DNA from: Tubiluchus corallicola | Taxonomy: Eukaryota; Priapulida; Priapulimorpha; Priapulimorphida; Tubiluchidae | Assembly: GCA_030141605.1 (NCBI GenBank) | Contig: JAQGDQ010000278.1 | Span: forward strand, 124,001-188,000 | Direction: 5' to 3' | DNA length: 64,000 nucleotides | Shown here: piece by piece, positions 13,992 to 47,900 of the stretch | Numbering within the stretch: position 1 is the stretch's first letter | Layout of the letters: each line of letters opens with the position of its first letter | Notes under the pieces: generated by a model | The model's database searches: none | Seen by the model: only the letters and a program-made list of their open reading frames with translations | Told to the model about the DNA's origin: nothing | Position numbers and translations under genes: made by a program

Positions 13992-14047
13992 GTAAGTGGC
14001 TAAATAGTGGTGAAAATACGTGCCAAGAGAGGTAGAACTCTTGTAAC

Positions 14048-14362
14048 CTGGGCTGGATTACCCTATAGGCTAGTGTAGGCTGGAGCCTAAGGCCTCTCAC
14101 TAGATGTTTTATGTTTGTTATGCTGTGTTGTTATGTTTTTTTTGTATGCTAATAAATCTCTAACAATCTCCATTTGAGATAAAGGGCCCTCTTCGAAGCC
14201 CTTTATTCGAAATATGGGGGCCCAGCTATGCAAATGTTGCTAAAATATGCCACAAGTAAAAAATATTTCAGACGAGTGCGAACAAATCAGAGTGTGCCTC
14301 CGTTTGAGGAGGCCTCATAATTTCATTAGCCCAGGGGCCCCAAAAGTCATAATCCGGCTCTG
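14048..14362. mobile_element. hAT-type MITE, 315 bp
   Basis: The ends are imperfect terminal inverted repeats: CTGGGCTGGATTA at 14048-14060 against CAGAGCCGGATTA (complement of 14350-14362), 10 of 13 matching. An 8-bp target duplication flanks them, CTTGTAAC at 14040-14047 and CTTATAAC at 14363-14370, with 7 of 8 matching. An 8-bp duplication with CAG-like ends is typical of hAT transposons. The interior has subterminal AGGCCTC/GAGGCC motifs and no transposase. It is non-autonomous and lies in the first rhomboid intron or near it. Confidence 0.8.
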
Positions 14363-16398
14363 CTTATAACTATTTTCCTAGTGATAACAAGTCTCCCTTG
14401 ATGTTCATTTTGAATATGTGATTTTTAGAACTGTCCAGGTTACAGATTTTTCAACTCATGTACAAATAAGTGGCGCGTTATGCTAGATCGCATTTTGTGA
14501 TTTCGGATTGTGCCCTTCCGACTATTCTTTTATTTTCCAGTCGCCCTCATGTGAGTTTTTTTAGAAGTATTTGAGCTTTGAACTTTAATCATCCGCTAGC
14601 TTTTTGACCCTTAAGCGTCTTATAATTTTGTCTTTACTTTTTAACTAAGTTACATTACAGTTGTGGATCAGGAATTTATAATATAATATTATGCGTTTAA
14701 TCCATTTTATACGCCTGGATAACATCCGCACCCGTGTGAGTTTGAGTAGTATTTGATTTTTGACCTTTAAACCTGTACTACTTTTCTGAGTCTTGTAAGT
14801 TTTTTAGTAACTTATTAACTGACTTACATTGCAGTTGTAGATCTAGCTATTTATAGATTTTATGTGCTTGGATAATCTTTACGGCATATTTACGAAAAAA
14901 ATACCGAGACTTACCGTTTCTACCGTTTGTCATAAAAGCTATTCTACGGTATCCTGTTATAGATTAGATATTGTGTAGTTTTTGCATAGGATTATTGCGT
15001 AATTTTAAATATGTATTGCACAAGTGCGTACATATTAACATCAAATTGATTAGTTTAACGTATAACTACCATATATTAAATAAACGTTGTTGTTTAGTTT
15101 TTGTGGTCTTTATAGCCACGTGGAAAGCAAAAATATGCTTTGCCTACGTTTGTACGTGCAATTTTAGCTGCACACTTAGCACAAACTCGGTTATCAAAGT
15201 GTGACAATGATCATTTAATCAGAAAAATGTGATTTTCTCTCTGCTTCTCTTAATGATTTTGAAGCATTAACTTCATGTACCAATTTAAATGCATCTTTTG
15301 TATTTCAGTGAGCTTTATTTTATTATGACTAACAAGACAGGTGTTATGCAGTCAATGATTTCCTTTTATTAACATCCGACATTGCTAGAGTTTCCTGTTT
15401 TTCTTTGCTTTAGTCTGACACTTTCACTTATGTGGGGGCGCTGTTGCTCTGCTAACTTAGACCGTCTTTGAATTTTTGATCGAGGAAAAGAATTATTGGG
15501 TTTTTTATTGTATTTGTATTTGTATAAGTGTTTATTTTCTTTTCAACAGCTGATTTATCAATACCTACTAAAATCTAAGTTCCAGAAATTTTTTATCAGT
15601 GGGTTCGTACTCGAATGAATAGAACGAGTGGCTTGACACACGCAAGGTTCTGGGTTGTGACACACGAATCTTTGTGGACGCATAATTGTTTCGAGCTTTC
15701 TCCTTTCTAAACTTATCTGTTTTTAATACTGCTGTTAATAACTAATAATAGCAAAGTCTAGTGCAATACTTTCGTTGCCGTTTCATGTTGCAGCGTATTA
15801 ATAATTTATCAAGCGTTTTATCAATTTGTAAGTGAAAACCACTGTTCACAATGCACGACTTTTCATTTCCATGCATAATGGTTTTAAATAAAAAGCATTT
15901 GTTGGATATAGACTAACACTTTAGATTGACATATTGTTTGCAGTTGCCCAGAGCAACATGCGCCAAAAGGATTGTTGTTGTTGCTAGCGACACCAGAATC
16001 GATATTATGGATGCGAGGCAGGTATATTTAATGCCGCAGAATCTTTGCACAGATGCCGAGCATGCATCAGTCAAAGAATTTGAATACTTGTTCATTTTTT
16101 GTGAACTGTTAAGGATTTTATCAACTTTCTTGAAAATAATTTCGCGCTAACTGCTATAAAGCTTGAGATGATGAAACTCAGAAAAAACGTTTATAAAAAT
16201 AATTTGCCGAAATTTCGATTAAACGGAGGCAAATTCGATGTTTTATGACACCAAACGTTTGTACGTTCAGATAAATCATAATGTTAAGTGAATACTGTGT
16301 TTAAAAAGTGCGAAGATTTGAGTGATACTAGAGGCACTGATAAGCTGTCAAATGTTTCGTATGTATGAGTGTGAGGATTTCGGGAAAAGTGACTGACT

Positions 16399-16488
16399 AT
16401 GGTACCTTTCAAAAGAATTCAAAACTGCCCCATGGCTAGTTTGTCTTTGCGTCATCTAAACGCTCGATTCCGGGGAAAGAAACCGTTG
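16399..16488 (+). other. Possible alternative first coding exon of rhomboid
   Basis: ATG at 16399, with an in-frame TGA just upstream at 16390, opens a 30-codon frame. It includes a second ATG in MASLSLRHLNARFRGKKPL and ends in phase 0 at a good donor, TTG|GTATGTG. It would splice in frame to the exon at 19982. The peptide is basic and not recognised. This is a phase-compatible candidate only; chance occurrence is quite possible. Confidence 0.2.
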
Positions 16489-17372
16489 GTATGTGTTTAC
16501 TGCTGATTAAGCAAAACATTGTCGTGTAGTATAATATAAGTTTATAAAATTATATCTAGTTTTTCTAATATTCAAAATTACAGGCCAAACCTTCCTCATA
16601 ATTTCATTTGTTATAATTAAATATTTCAAACAGAACGAGATGCATATAATTATGCAATTTTTGTTTACGTAAACATAGAGCAGTGCAAATAATATCTATA
16701 AATGCCTGTTATATTAACAATAAAATTTTTGGCTGTATAACTACAAAATAGCTTGTAGTCAATAAGTTGTTCCATTTCTGTGCTTCTTTAACACATTACT
16801 AACATTCAGTAGTTTATGTACAATTCAACACATGAAATGTTTTATGGACAGTTTAGAGTAAAACTTCATGTTGGAATCACAATAATTTTTTGCGTACCAG
16901 AAGCCCCCCCCCCTGTAGAGCGGATCTGTGCAGTTTCCTCTTTCCTCGGCAGGGATGCTGGGCATTACGAGCCACTGCCTAAGCTGTCATTCTACACACA
17001 CACATACAAAACATTCCATAACCTGCTGCGCTGGGATACGATCTTGGGCCACAAAAAACCAATTACTTTTCCCTTCACTGACTTAGTAGTCTAATAGATG
17101 CTTGTCTTTGTTGGAAGACATTTCTCATACATTGTTGTTACGAAAGTTACATTTTACTGAAACAATTTAGCAAAATATGGGAAGTATTATACTATTAGTT
17201 TTTAAAGTTAGCTCAGTGTTTCTTATAAACTTAAACGAAATTAGTTGATTGAAAATAGTGCGTAGTAGTAAAACAGGCCTAGTTGCTAATATAGTGAATT
17301 TAGAATTTACCGAGATTGTGCAGTCAGCAGTCTTCTTGGATTGCTGTTGCTGCTGCTGTAGTCACAACAAAC

Positions 17373-17545
17373 TCATCATCATCATCATCATCATCATACG
17401 CCCATCACGTCTGTTGTAGACATTTGGAAGGCAGAATTCTAAAATAAAGGAAATCTGCCCTTCAGACAGGTAAACACAGCAGTAATCCAACAAAAAACTA
17501 GACACTGCTATGCCGGTGGCTTGTCAGCACCATTTTCGAATATAT
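17373..17545 (+). repeat. (CAT)n-linked dispersed repeat, copy A
   Basis: Starts with a (CAT)n run, then ACGCCCATCACG, TTGTAGA, AAATCTGCCCTTCA, CAGGTAAA, ACTAGACACTGCTATG and GTGGCTTGTCAGCA. The same series occurs in the same order on the minus strand of 23370-23690, so both are copies of one element that ends in a trinucleotide tail. It is probably a short non-LTR (SINE-like) element; no pol III boxes were identified. Confidence 0.75.
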
Positions 17546-17590
17546 AAATGTAAATATATAAATATAAATATAAATATATATATATAAACT
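17540..17590 (+). repeat. AT-rich simple repeat
   Basis: Imperfect (ATAAATAT)n passing into (TA)n; low complexity, no other content. Confidence 0.8.
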
Positions 17591-18057
17591 CGCTTATAGT
17601 GACTGAGTGAGACTGACTGGCTGAGTAACTGTTCTGGACATTTTTAATCCGGGCTAGGTTGCGAAACGACAGTTGCTTAGCTTATCAGGGGTTAAAATGC
17701 ACATATCTACGACATCTAGTATTAAAGTGCACAGTTAGTTACGATGCGCCAATGGTTCATCCACTATACCAATTGTTAACTTGTTAAATGTCCATGTTAA
17801 ATAAACCCCCAATTTGTCAAGTTTTCAGCTTCTAAATATCGGTATTACTGATCATTCCGGGTACGAAATTTATTGCGATCAAAGGTTAAACGTACTTCCA
17901 GTTGCACAGTTAGACATCAATTATATAAAACCTATTGCTGACTGAGTATTTGCAAATTTTCCATCTTTTGACACAGTTAATGCCTTCGATGTTAACGTTT
18001 TATATCATTCTTAGAAAAGAAAACTTTTTGTAACATTGTAAATTTTATCGTAACTTT

Positions 18058-18168
18058 TTTTTAAAAAAAAGGTCCACCTATAAGTGCTTTGCCTTGGTGG
18101 CGGCTTATTTTTTTCCTGTTTTACACTGCGTTACTATGTTGGAAAAAATAAAATCAATCAATCAATAG
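18058..18168 (+). mobile_element. LINE 3' end with (TCAA)n tail
   Basis: The motif order is GGTCCACCTATAAGTGC, TTTGCCTTGGTGGCGGC, a TTTTTCCTG...ACTGCGTTACTATG segment and an AATAAAATCAATCAATCAAT tail. This is typical of 3' untranslated ends of CR1/L2/Jockey-type non-LTR retrotransposons ending in short tandem repeats. No ORF2 sequence is joined to it, so it is a heavily 5'-truncated insertion. Family assignment is by pattern only. Confidence 0.6.
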
Positions 18169-18810
18169 ATTGTGCAGAGGGTTTAATGAAGTATTTCTGG
18201 TGATTCGGGTGGACGAAAACTGCTGTAAGGTTAGGAGACTCTCTGTAGTCTATAAACTACCATCTTACTTCAGTGACACGAAGTTCTTGCGCAACTGCTT
18301 TAAACAAGTAGTAGTTCGATGATAAGTTACTGGCAATTTTGTGTAGTGTGCACGCAACCTTTATATAAGACCACAATCATCGGCACAATGTACAAGGGCT
18401 ATTATAGTTAAGCTGTGTAAAAGGCTGTAAGTTTATTAGTATGTAAGTGCACTGTTGTTCTAACAGTAAACATAATAAAAGTTATCAGCTCACTCAGTGT
18501 TTGGCAATCGGAAGTAACTTTATTCTGGCTGAAGGAGGTTGGCCTAAACGCTCTTTATACAGTCTGGCAGGTCAGCTACATTCGTGAGCTGCATTCTTAT
18601 TTTGGGCAATCAATCTTTTCCAATCTCCATTACACACACACCCAGTAACGTGCCCCGAACAATTTCTGTTTTTTCTTCGTAAGATGAACCTAAGAGGAGT
18701 AACTAGTTCTTGCGTAAGAATCCTCGTCTCTGGAATCTTCCAGGTTTTTCTCGTGCGATTTTTTAGGAAATTTGTTATCTGCCATGCTGCTGTTTTTAAG
18801 AAATACTATA

Positions 18811-18896
18811 GTCTCGAGACTGCTGATTTTTCCTTTTTACACGGCGGTTATCAGTCTCGAGACTGCTGATTTTTCCTTTTTACACGGTGGCTATCA
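18811..18896 (+). repeat. Two-copy 43-bp tandem duplication
   Basis: The unit starts GTCTCGAGACTGCTGATTTT and ends ACACGGYGGYTATCA. It is repeated at 18811 and 18854 with only a couple of differences, so the duplication is recent. Each unit contains the palindrome GTCTCGAGAC. Confidence 0.9.
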
Positions 18897-19389
18897 TCTC
18901 TAGATTCACGAAAACTTTCTCTGCCGTTTTCTATCAGTGCAAGCTTCGTTCTGAATTCTGAAATATATTAAATTTATTGCGTTCATTTTAATACAAGTAG
19001 ACACAAAGAAACCTAACTGGTAATTGTAATTGATTAGCATGTTAATTATCTTACTGCATTTTATGACAATGTGTTACACAAATTAAGAAAAATCTGTAAA
19101 TTAAAGAAAACCCTTGAACATCTTGAATTATATTCAAATGGGCGACTTTATCGCAACTAAAACTATTTACAGTGTACAGTTGGTAGAAGCGAACTATAAT
19201 TATATTTTTGCCAACTGCATTATATTCGTTAATTTGGATCATAGATTAGTTGCTACCAAGTTAGTGATTATGTTTAGGAGAGGAGCTAAGGACCTAGGCT
19301 GAACTTAAGCATAATTTTTGTTGTAAATTTTCATTTGATTTAATGTGATTTAACAACACGATCAGTTAGAGTATACAAAATACACAGAT

Positions 19390-19935
19390 GGATTGATTGA
19401 TAGATAGATAAATAGACAGACAAATAGTTAAAATTTATTAGAGAGTAAATCATTCAAGAACAAATAACAGAACTGCAGCAAATAGGAGCTTAACTTTGAG
19501 CCATAAGAGGCCAAAATTTCGCATAATTAAAATAAAACAATAAAAGAGAAAGACGACAAGGTGTGAGCGTAGACGTACTAATACCAGAAAGCGAATTGCA
19601 CATCATAAAAAGCACAGAGTTTGTGAAAACTTAAATGGATAAAACTAATAAATTAATTGGTGCTTCATCTTCATTTTATCTATACAGTAGTTTTCTCCGT
19701 TTTTCCTACATCTCAAAATACACGTTGGCAATAATTTACATATCCCAGGGTTTCTCATTAAATAAACAAACTTATCTGTATTATTGCAGTTATTAAAGTA
19801 GGCTTCGTTTATAGAACTATAGAATCTATCAAATTGGTACGTTCATCGTCAAAAACATTACAATGTAACAAGAAGTGCATCTCATCCGCGATAGCACCAC
19901 GATTACATAACTGACATAATAATGCATTAACATGT
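19390..19935 (-). mobile_element. Truncated non-LTR retrotransposon (ORF2 C-terminus and 3' end)
   Basis: On the minus strand, 19932-19830 translates as a stretch containing LCQLCNRGAIADEMHFLLHC followed by NVFDDERTNLIDS and a stop. The C-x2-C...H...C pattern with the DExHFLxHC signature is the zinc-finger-like region after the reverse transcriptase of CR1/Jockey-class LINEs. The element runs on towards 19390, where GATTGATTGATAGATAGATA is the complement of a short-tandem 3' tail. It is a dead 5'-truncated copy ending about 45 bp upstream of the rhomboid exon at 19982. Confidence 0.75.
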
Positions 19936-19981
19936 CATTTTTGTGCACTTAATTTGCATTTTGTTGTTGTTTTTTATTTAG

Positions 19982-42940
<22,959 letters not shown>

Positions 42941-43199
42941 CATGAGGCCGAACCCGTCAGTTGTGAAGTTTGCGTTGGTTTGCATGTTCATCGGGAGTAC
43001 GTACTGGATCTTGCCAGGCGCCATTTCTCGGAATACGAAGTCATGGAGCTTTTCTGTGAGATGGATGCATTTGTGGAGTGTGCAAAGTATTTGACGGAAG
43101 CTCTCCGGTAGGGGTAGTTATGTGCGCGGTATGGAGGACCTTACCTGCGCACAGCGTGCAAACCTGGAAGTCATGCTCACCTGGCATGGCATTGTGATA

Positions 43200-43269
43200 T
43201 TTCACAGGAATTTGCACGAGTATTATGTTATTATAGCCAAGGACAGTATCATCGTGCATTCCTGTGAAA
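43200..43269 (+). other. Stem-loop in rhomboid 3' UTR
   Basis: TTTCACAGGAATTTGCACGA at 43200-43219 pairs with TCGTGCATTCCTGTGAAA at 43252-43269. This gives 18 base pairs with one 2-nt bulge and a 32-base loop. The size resembles a miRNA hairpin or a structured UTR element. No database match is claimed. Confidence 0.5.
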
Positions 43270-43956
43270 CTTGGAAGCAAATTTCACATTTGTACCGGTT
43301 CGGACACTTCGATACTTAAGTAATTGTTGTAATTTTATATATATATGTATGTATAAAATGCACGTCTTTATTGATCTCTGTGTTTTAAATGAGCCAGTTA
43401 GTCAAGTAGTTCATGTAATTTTCTCTATCAGATCTGCTAACAGGTGACATATAGGGTCTAGGGTCCATAAGGCATGCAGTTAGTTATGTTTCGTACCTTG
43501 TTGATTTTAACGTGTCAGAACATTCCACTTATATGCTATAAGTGAAAACTAAATAGCAATCCCAGTGAATAATCATTTGTTAAAGTTTTTTGTGAAGTAC
43601 AGTTTACGCAGTGCAGTGCTGAGCTTTATTCTAGTAAATTTCATTTTCTGCACTTGCGCCATAACTGCCAACAATACTAAAAGCATATCATTTCATCATA
43701 TTCCTTTATAAATTTGTCATCTGCAAATGGGCTATTCAAATCTTTTAAATGCTGTTTTATTATCCAGGTAATTGTAATCGTAGAACAACAGTCATTTTTA
43801 TCTGGCCTAAATTATTATATCTTAGTAAAGAGCTATCATGATCATGTACTAAGCGGTTAGCAATATTACCCTTTTTAGTTTGCTGAATATTTTTCATCAA
43901 CGGTAGAACAAAATTGATTGTTTTGCAATGGGTTTTGACCTATTGCACATGTACAT

Positions 43957-44596
43957 TGTACATAAGCCATGTACATGTTTTAATGGCTTGTGTGTTATGA
44001 TTTGTACATAACTGTATAGTTAATTTTTATGTATAATAGCTTATTTCAGGTACAAAAGGATATAGATGACACTTTACATTTGACTGTAATGATGGAATGT
44101 CATTACAATAAGAATTACCGTTTTGCTTTGACTGCATAAATTTGGAAATGCCTCTAGATTAAAATATCGACTTAAAAACAAGTCTCCACCTACTAAAATA
44201 TTTATGCATCCTAATATATACATCTTATGTATATAAAATTTACTGCAATATATAATTAGTCATATCCCTCTGTGGAAAGAACAAAATAGTGCTCCCATTT
44301 TTAATCTTTTTTTACCATTTCTAACCTTGAAGTTTACAAACTTTTTTTGGTTGTTATCCCTATTGGAGATGTCGTGTTTCTATATATTTTGTGGAAACAC
44401 GACAACTTTATCGAATATTCTATCGAGATGTTATACTTTCAGACGTTGTATCACCATTCAATAGTTTCTTCTGTGGCATTTTCATCGATTTGTCAAAATA
44501 CCTATATTGTATTTTTCTGAACATTTTTGTACTTTGGGAATATGGAAACTGTTTCTACTTATTCAAATACAATAAGTATACTTCTTATTGTACATA
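43957..44596 (+). promoter_or_regulatory. Three Pumilio-type sites in rhomboid 3' UTR
   Basis: TGTACATA, a perfect match to the PUF-protein motif UGUANAUA, occurs at 43957-43964, 44003-44010 and 44589-44596 in the sense orientation. In the UTR of a signalling protease this suggests translational control. Binding is inferred, and the AT-rich context raises chance matches. Confidence 0.35.
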
Positions 44597-45067
44597 GCTT
44601 CTTAATGTACAAGAAATAAAAGAATTTCTATATTTGTAGTCAAAATGCTAAGATCTTCAATGCATGTCAGTGTTGCCAGATTTGGTTATGTTGTGAACAT
44701 TTTGTAAATAAGCAGTAAAATGAACTTTTTTGATGATTTATTTATAATGATTATTATAATTTATTCTACATAGATCTTACGTACAGTAAATTTTTTTATG
44801 AGCTAATCATATTTGTCTGAAATTAACTGATTTAAATGATCACCAAAGACGATTTACTATTTACTCTCACTAATCAGTACAGTTTCAATTGATCTGTATG
44901 ATTTACCAATGCAGCTGTATGATATAAAAATAGTATTATAAGAAACATAGTTATCATAAGAAAACCTTATTACAAAACTGCTGCAGTATATAGTATCGTA
45001 CAAACTGTTCTAAGTTCAAATATTTTTGCTCAGTTTATGGTAAAGTAGTTTGGTAAAAATAGTAATA

Positions 45068-45235
45068 CAGTCAAACCTCTTTATGATGCCCCCTTTACAA
45101 TGCCAACCTCGCTTAACGCCCATATTTTAAGCAAAACAAAACGTCTACACTTGCATAGAAGTGTATGTATTAATGTACCCTGTTATAATGCTAAACTCAC
45201 TATCCCAATGTAGGTGGTATAAAGAGGTTTGACTG
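45068..45235. mobile_element. pogo/Tigger-like MITE, 168 bp
   Basis: Perfect 17-bp terminal inverted repeats CAGTCAAACCTCTTTAT mark both ends, with TA target duplications at 45066-45067 and 45236-45237. TA targets with CAG ends of this type are typical of pogo/Tigger-derived MITEs. It has no coding capacity and sits in the predicted rhomboid 3' UTR, so it would be transcribed as a hairpin. Confidence 0.85.
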
Positions 45236-46547
45236 TACATGTTTAAAATGGCTAATTCTAATGTGAAATTACAGTTTTGTGTAAAGCTGCTAATTGGATA
45301 TCAGCAATGCATTTAAATTAATGTCTACCTCGCTGAGGTTTGATTGCCAGTTGTCTTTATATACAAAAATCTAGAATGCTATATATTTTGCCTTTTAAGT
45401 TCTTGCCTAGCAAATTTATTTTCTGCAAAATTCCGAAGAAGTTCCATGTAATACCATGTTAAACGAGTGCCAAGTTTCAGTAGGTAATACACAGTTAACT
45501 TTTCTCCTACTCGTGAAGTCAAAAAATAAGTTGTACAGGCACCTGTTCTGTTACTCGACTATTCTTAAATATTCTACCTTGATTTTACAATGAACAACTA
45601 CATTAAGATCTATCTGAAAGGCTACATTCCTAAACACTTTTATGGCAAAGATGTATACCAGCAAATTTGATAATTTCAAATAAATAATACAGTAATACAT
45701 GGTATCAGTAGTCAGTATAAAATATAAATGAAGACAAAACATATTAAAATAACTGTTTTGATTGTCACTTAGTGTTACTGCACCAAATTCTGACTATTTA
45801 TAAAAGACAAACATATTATGTAGGAATTGCTAAATTATCTAATGAGTTTTTGCTTGAATAAACATTAATAAATTTATTGTTTTTAAACTGTCTTTAAACT
45901 GAAGCATGCCTAAGTGTTTCACCTCAACTGGCATTTCTGTTTGCTTTAAAAAAACGAATTGCTTCAATTTAACACTGCCATGTACAAAATCAGGTTAAAG
46001 TTGCAAACGCCCCTTCAGAATGTTTTCAGAGCTCAATGCACCATTTTTAGAAACTGTAGATATGTATGAAGGTCTTATGGCCACACTGGATTTCCCTACT
46101 GAAGTGTCACCTCTGCCAAATCATTCCAACTTCCATGTTTTATTCGAATATAATCTAACATTTTAATTGAATTTTCTAGGCAGTTTTTTTAAATCCTTTA
46201 GTTTATGGAACAATTTCCATTGTTAATTTTTATGCACCTTTGCTATAGCATCCTGTTAACTTGCATGTGTCCGCATGGTCATCATAGTTCTAAGTGAGTT
46301 GTTACGTTGCTTTATTAGTTATTACCTATTAAAATTATTCTCCACCATTATAAGTAATACTGTGACTAATCTTTGAACGCCTCTTGTAAAGCTAATTACC
46401 AATTTGTAATCTCTTTATGTTACTATAATGTAGCCTACTTCATTGTCTACTACCTTTTTCTACATTAAACTTCATTTTTATCAGTAACCATTGATGTTGT
46501 TGATGTCACATCTGTAAAGCAACTTCTATTTTGTGTTTGTAAAGTAC

Positions 46548-46553
46548 AATAAA
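46548..46553 (+). terminator. Poly(A) signal of the rhomboid gene
   Basis: AATAAA with a GU-rich downstream element about 20-45 bp further on (TTTCTTTTGTTTGTGTG, then TCTTGTAGG). This is the best polyadenylation signal between the two convergent genes. Confidence 0.55.
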
Positions 46554-46792
46554 ATGTTTTCAAATGATAAATGTTTCTTTTGTTTGTGTGTTAAATGCTG
46601 TCTTGTAGGGAGATGTGTTTTATTCATTTTACTTAAAACATTAAGTTATGATGATGTCATACATCAAGTTAATGAAGCTGAATGAAGAACCATACAATAT
46701 TAATAATTGCATATATACTGCACTATAATTATAATACTATAGATTATATTTATCATCAGCTAAAATGATCAATCTGCAGTGTCTGTATAAAA

Positions 46793-46841
46793 ACATTAAT
46801 GGGGATGTGATATTTTAACATTAATGGAGATGTGATATTTT
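46793..46841 (+). repeat. Short two-copy tandem repeat
   Basis: ACATTAATGGRGATGTGATA plus TTTTA is repeated twice in a row with one difference, in the gap between the convergent genes. Confidence 0.85.
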
Positions 46842-47558
46842 ATACTTCTTTTAAACAGGATATGCGTAGATAAAATATACTCGAAGCAGTGTACTTCACA
46901 CAAATGTATTCAGAAACAAATCTGCAGTACAAAACAATAAACTAAGGCTCAAATGTTGTTTAAAAAGTTAACTCAACTAATTCACTTCAGTGTTTTGCAT
47001 AGAAAACCTATTACAGTACTAAAATAATGAAATTCTCTTAGGGCATATTTATAAATGAAAGATAAGAAGACGGCTATAATCATAAAAAGTGTGCAGAAAA
47101 GTAAATCCTGTATCCATATAATAAAACAAGCTTTACTTGCATACCTAATTTGCTGTCTATAACAATCGTTAATACATCAGTTCATAAACTAATTATCATG
47201 ATGCATCCGCATAGTAATGCTCAATTATCCTACTTTGCTATAATATTATACATACATATATGTGTATATACAAAAAATTAAAAACACGTATTTGATTAAA
47301 GTATGATTGCGTGATTTTTGCCAGCAAAAACAAAAATATGAGTTGCAAACTAGCGCACCAAATGTATAAGAACATTCATATCTAGTGACAATATCTAACA
47401 TGATCTTCATAAGTGCGAACACATACTATGTATACAAATAACTATTCTTCAAGTAATAACAAAATATATTATTAGCACAATTTAAATTAACAAAATGATC
47501 TATACATTAAATACAAATTTGATAAGGCATTTAACAATGCACAGCACGTCCCAAAACA

Positions 47559-47900
47559 TCACTTATCAAAGCTGCTGGAAGGCGGCGGAAGAGCGGGTCT
47601 TTCCGACAGTGAAAGACGCTCAGGAATCGGCGGCTTTTCCGGTAAGGGCACTTTTTGGTCCAAGAATGATATCAAGTCAGGATGAGAGCAGCTGGCAGAT
47701 GGATCATTCAGTTGTTGCTGAGTGTCCTGTCGACTTGCATCTGCACCAACTAATAAGGGGCGCTGCTGTGTTGCACTGAGAGGAACATCTGGTGAGGTTC
47801 TCTTTCTCCTTTCCAATGAACTAGATTTACTCTTCTCCAGACAAGCACTGCTCCATTTCTCAGAATTACTTATAGCTCTGTCTAATGAGTTCGCCTTGTC
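47559..47900 (-). CDS. RhoGAP, last coding exon
   Basis: Acceptor AAATTTCAG|GACAAG, phase 0, 113 codons and TGA at 47561-47559. Low-complexity tail: [17 protein letters not shown], a Ser/Lys/Arg-rich part (SLERRKR), a Gln-rich part, and a proline-rich end [20 protein letters not shown]. It ends SSSFDK, so it lacks the PDZ-binding C-terminus known in mammalian RICH2. Confidence 0.85.
   Translation of the reverse strand, partial: DKANSLDRAISNSEKWSSACLEKSKSSSLERRKRTSPDVPLSATQQRPLLVGADASRQDTQQQLNDPSASCSHPDLISFLDQKVPLPEKPPIPERLSLSERPALPPPSSSFDK

Larger units (their letters stand above)
42941..46575 (+). other. Probable rhomboid 3' UTR
   Basis: No further coding sequence follows the stop. An AATAAA at 46548-46553, followed by a GU-rich stretch (TTTCTTTTGTTTGTGTG), is the best poly(A) signal, giving a UTR of about 3.6 kb. 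An earlier AATAAA near 44618 could give a shorter form. The UTR holds Pumilio-type sites, a hairpin and a MITE, listed separately. Extent is inferred. Confidence 0.5.

Noticed and set aside
15926-16150. 74-codon frame preceded by an acceptor-like TTGTTTGCAG
   Set aside because: No matching donor in a useful phase and no EF-hand or rhomboid N-terminal similarity.
43122-43319. 65-codon frame after the rhomboid stop
   Set aside because: No homology; lies in the 3' UTR and overlaps a hairpin.
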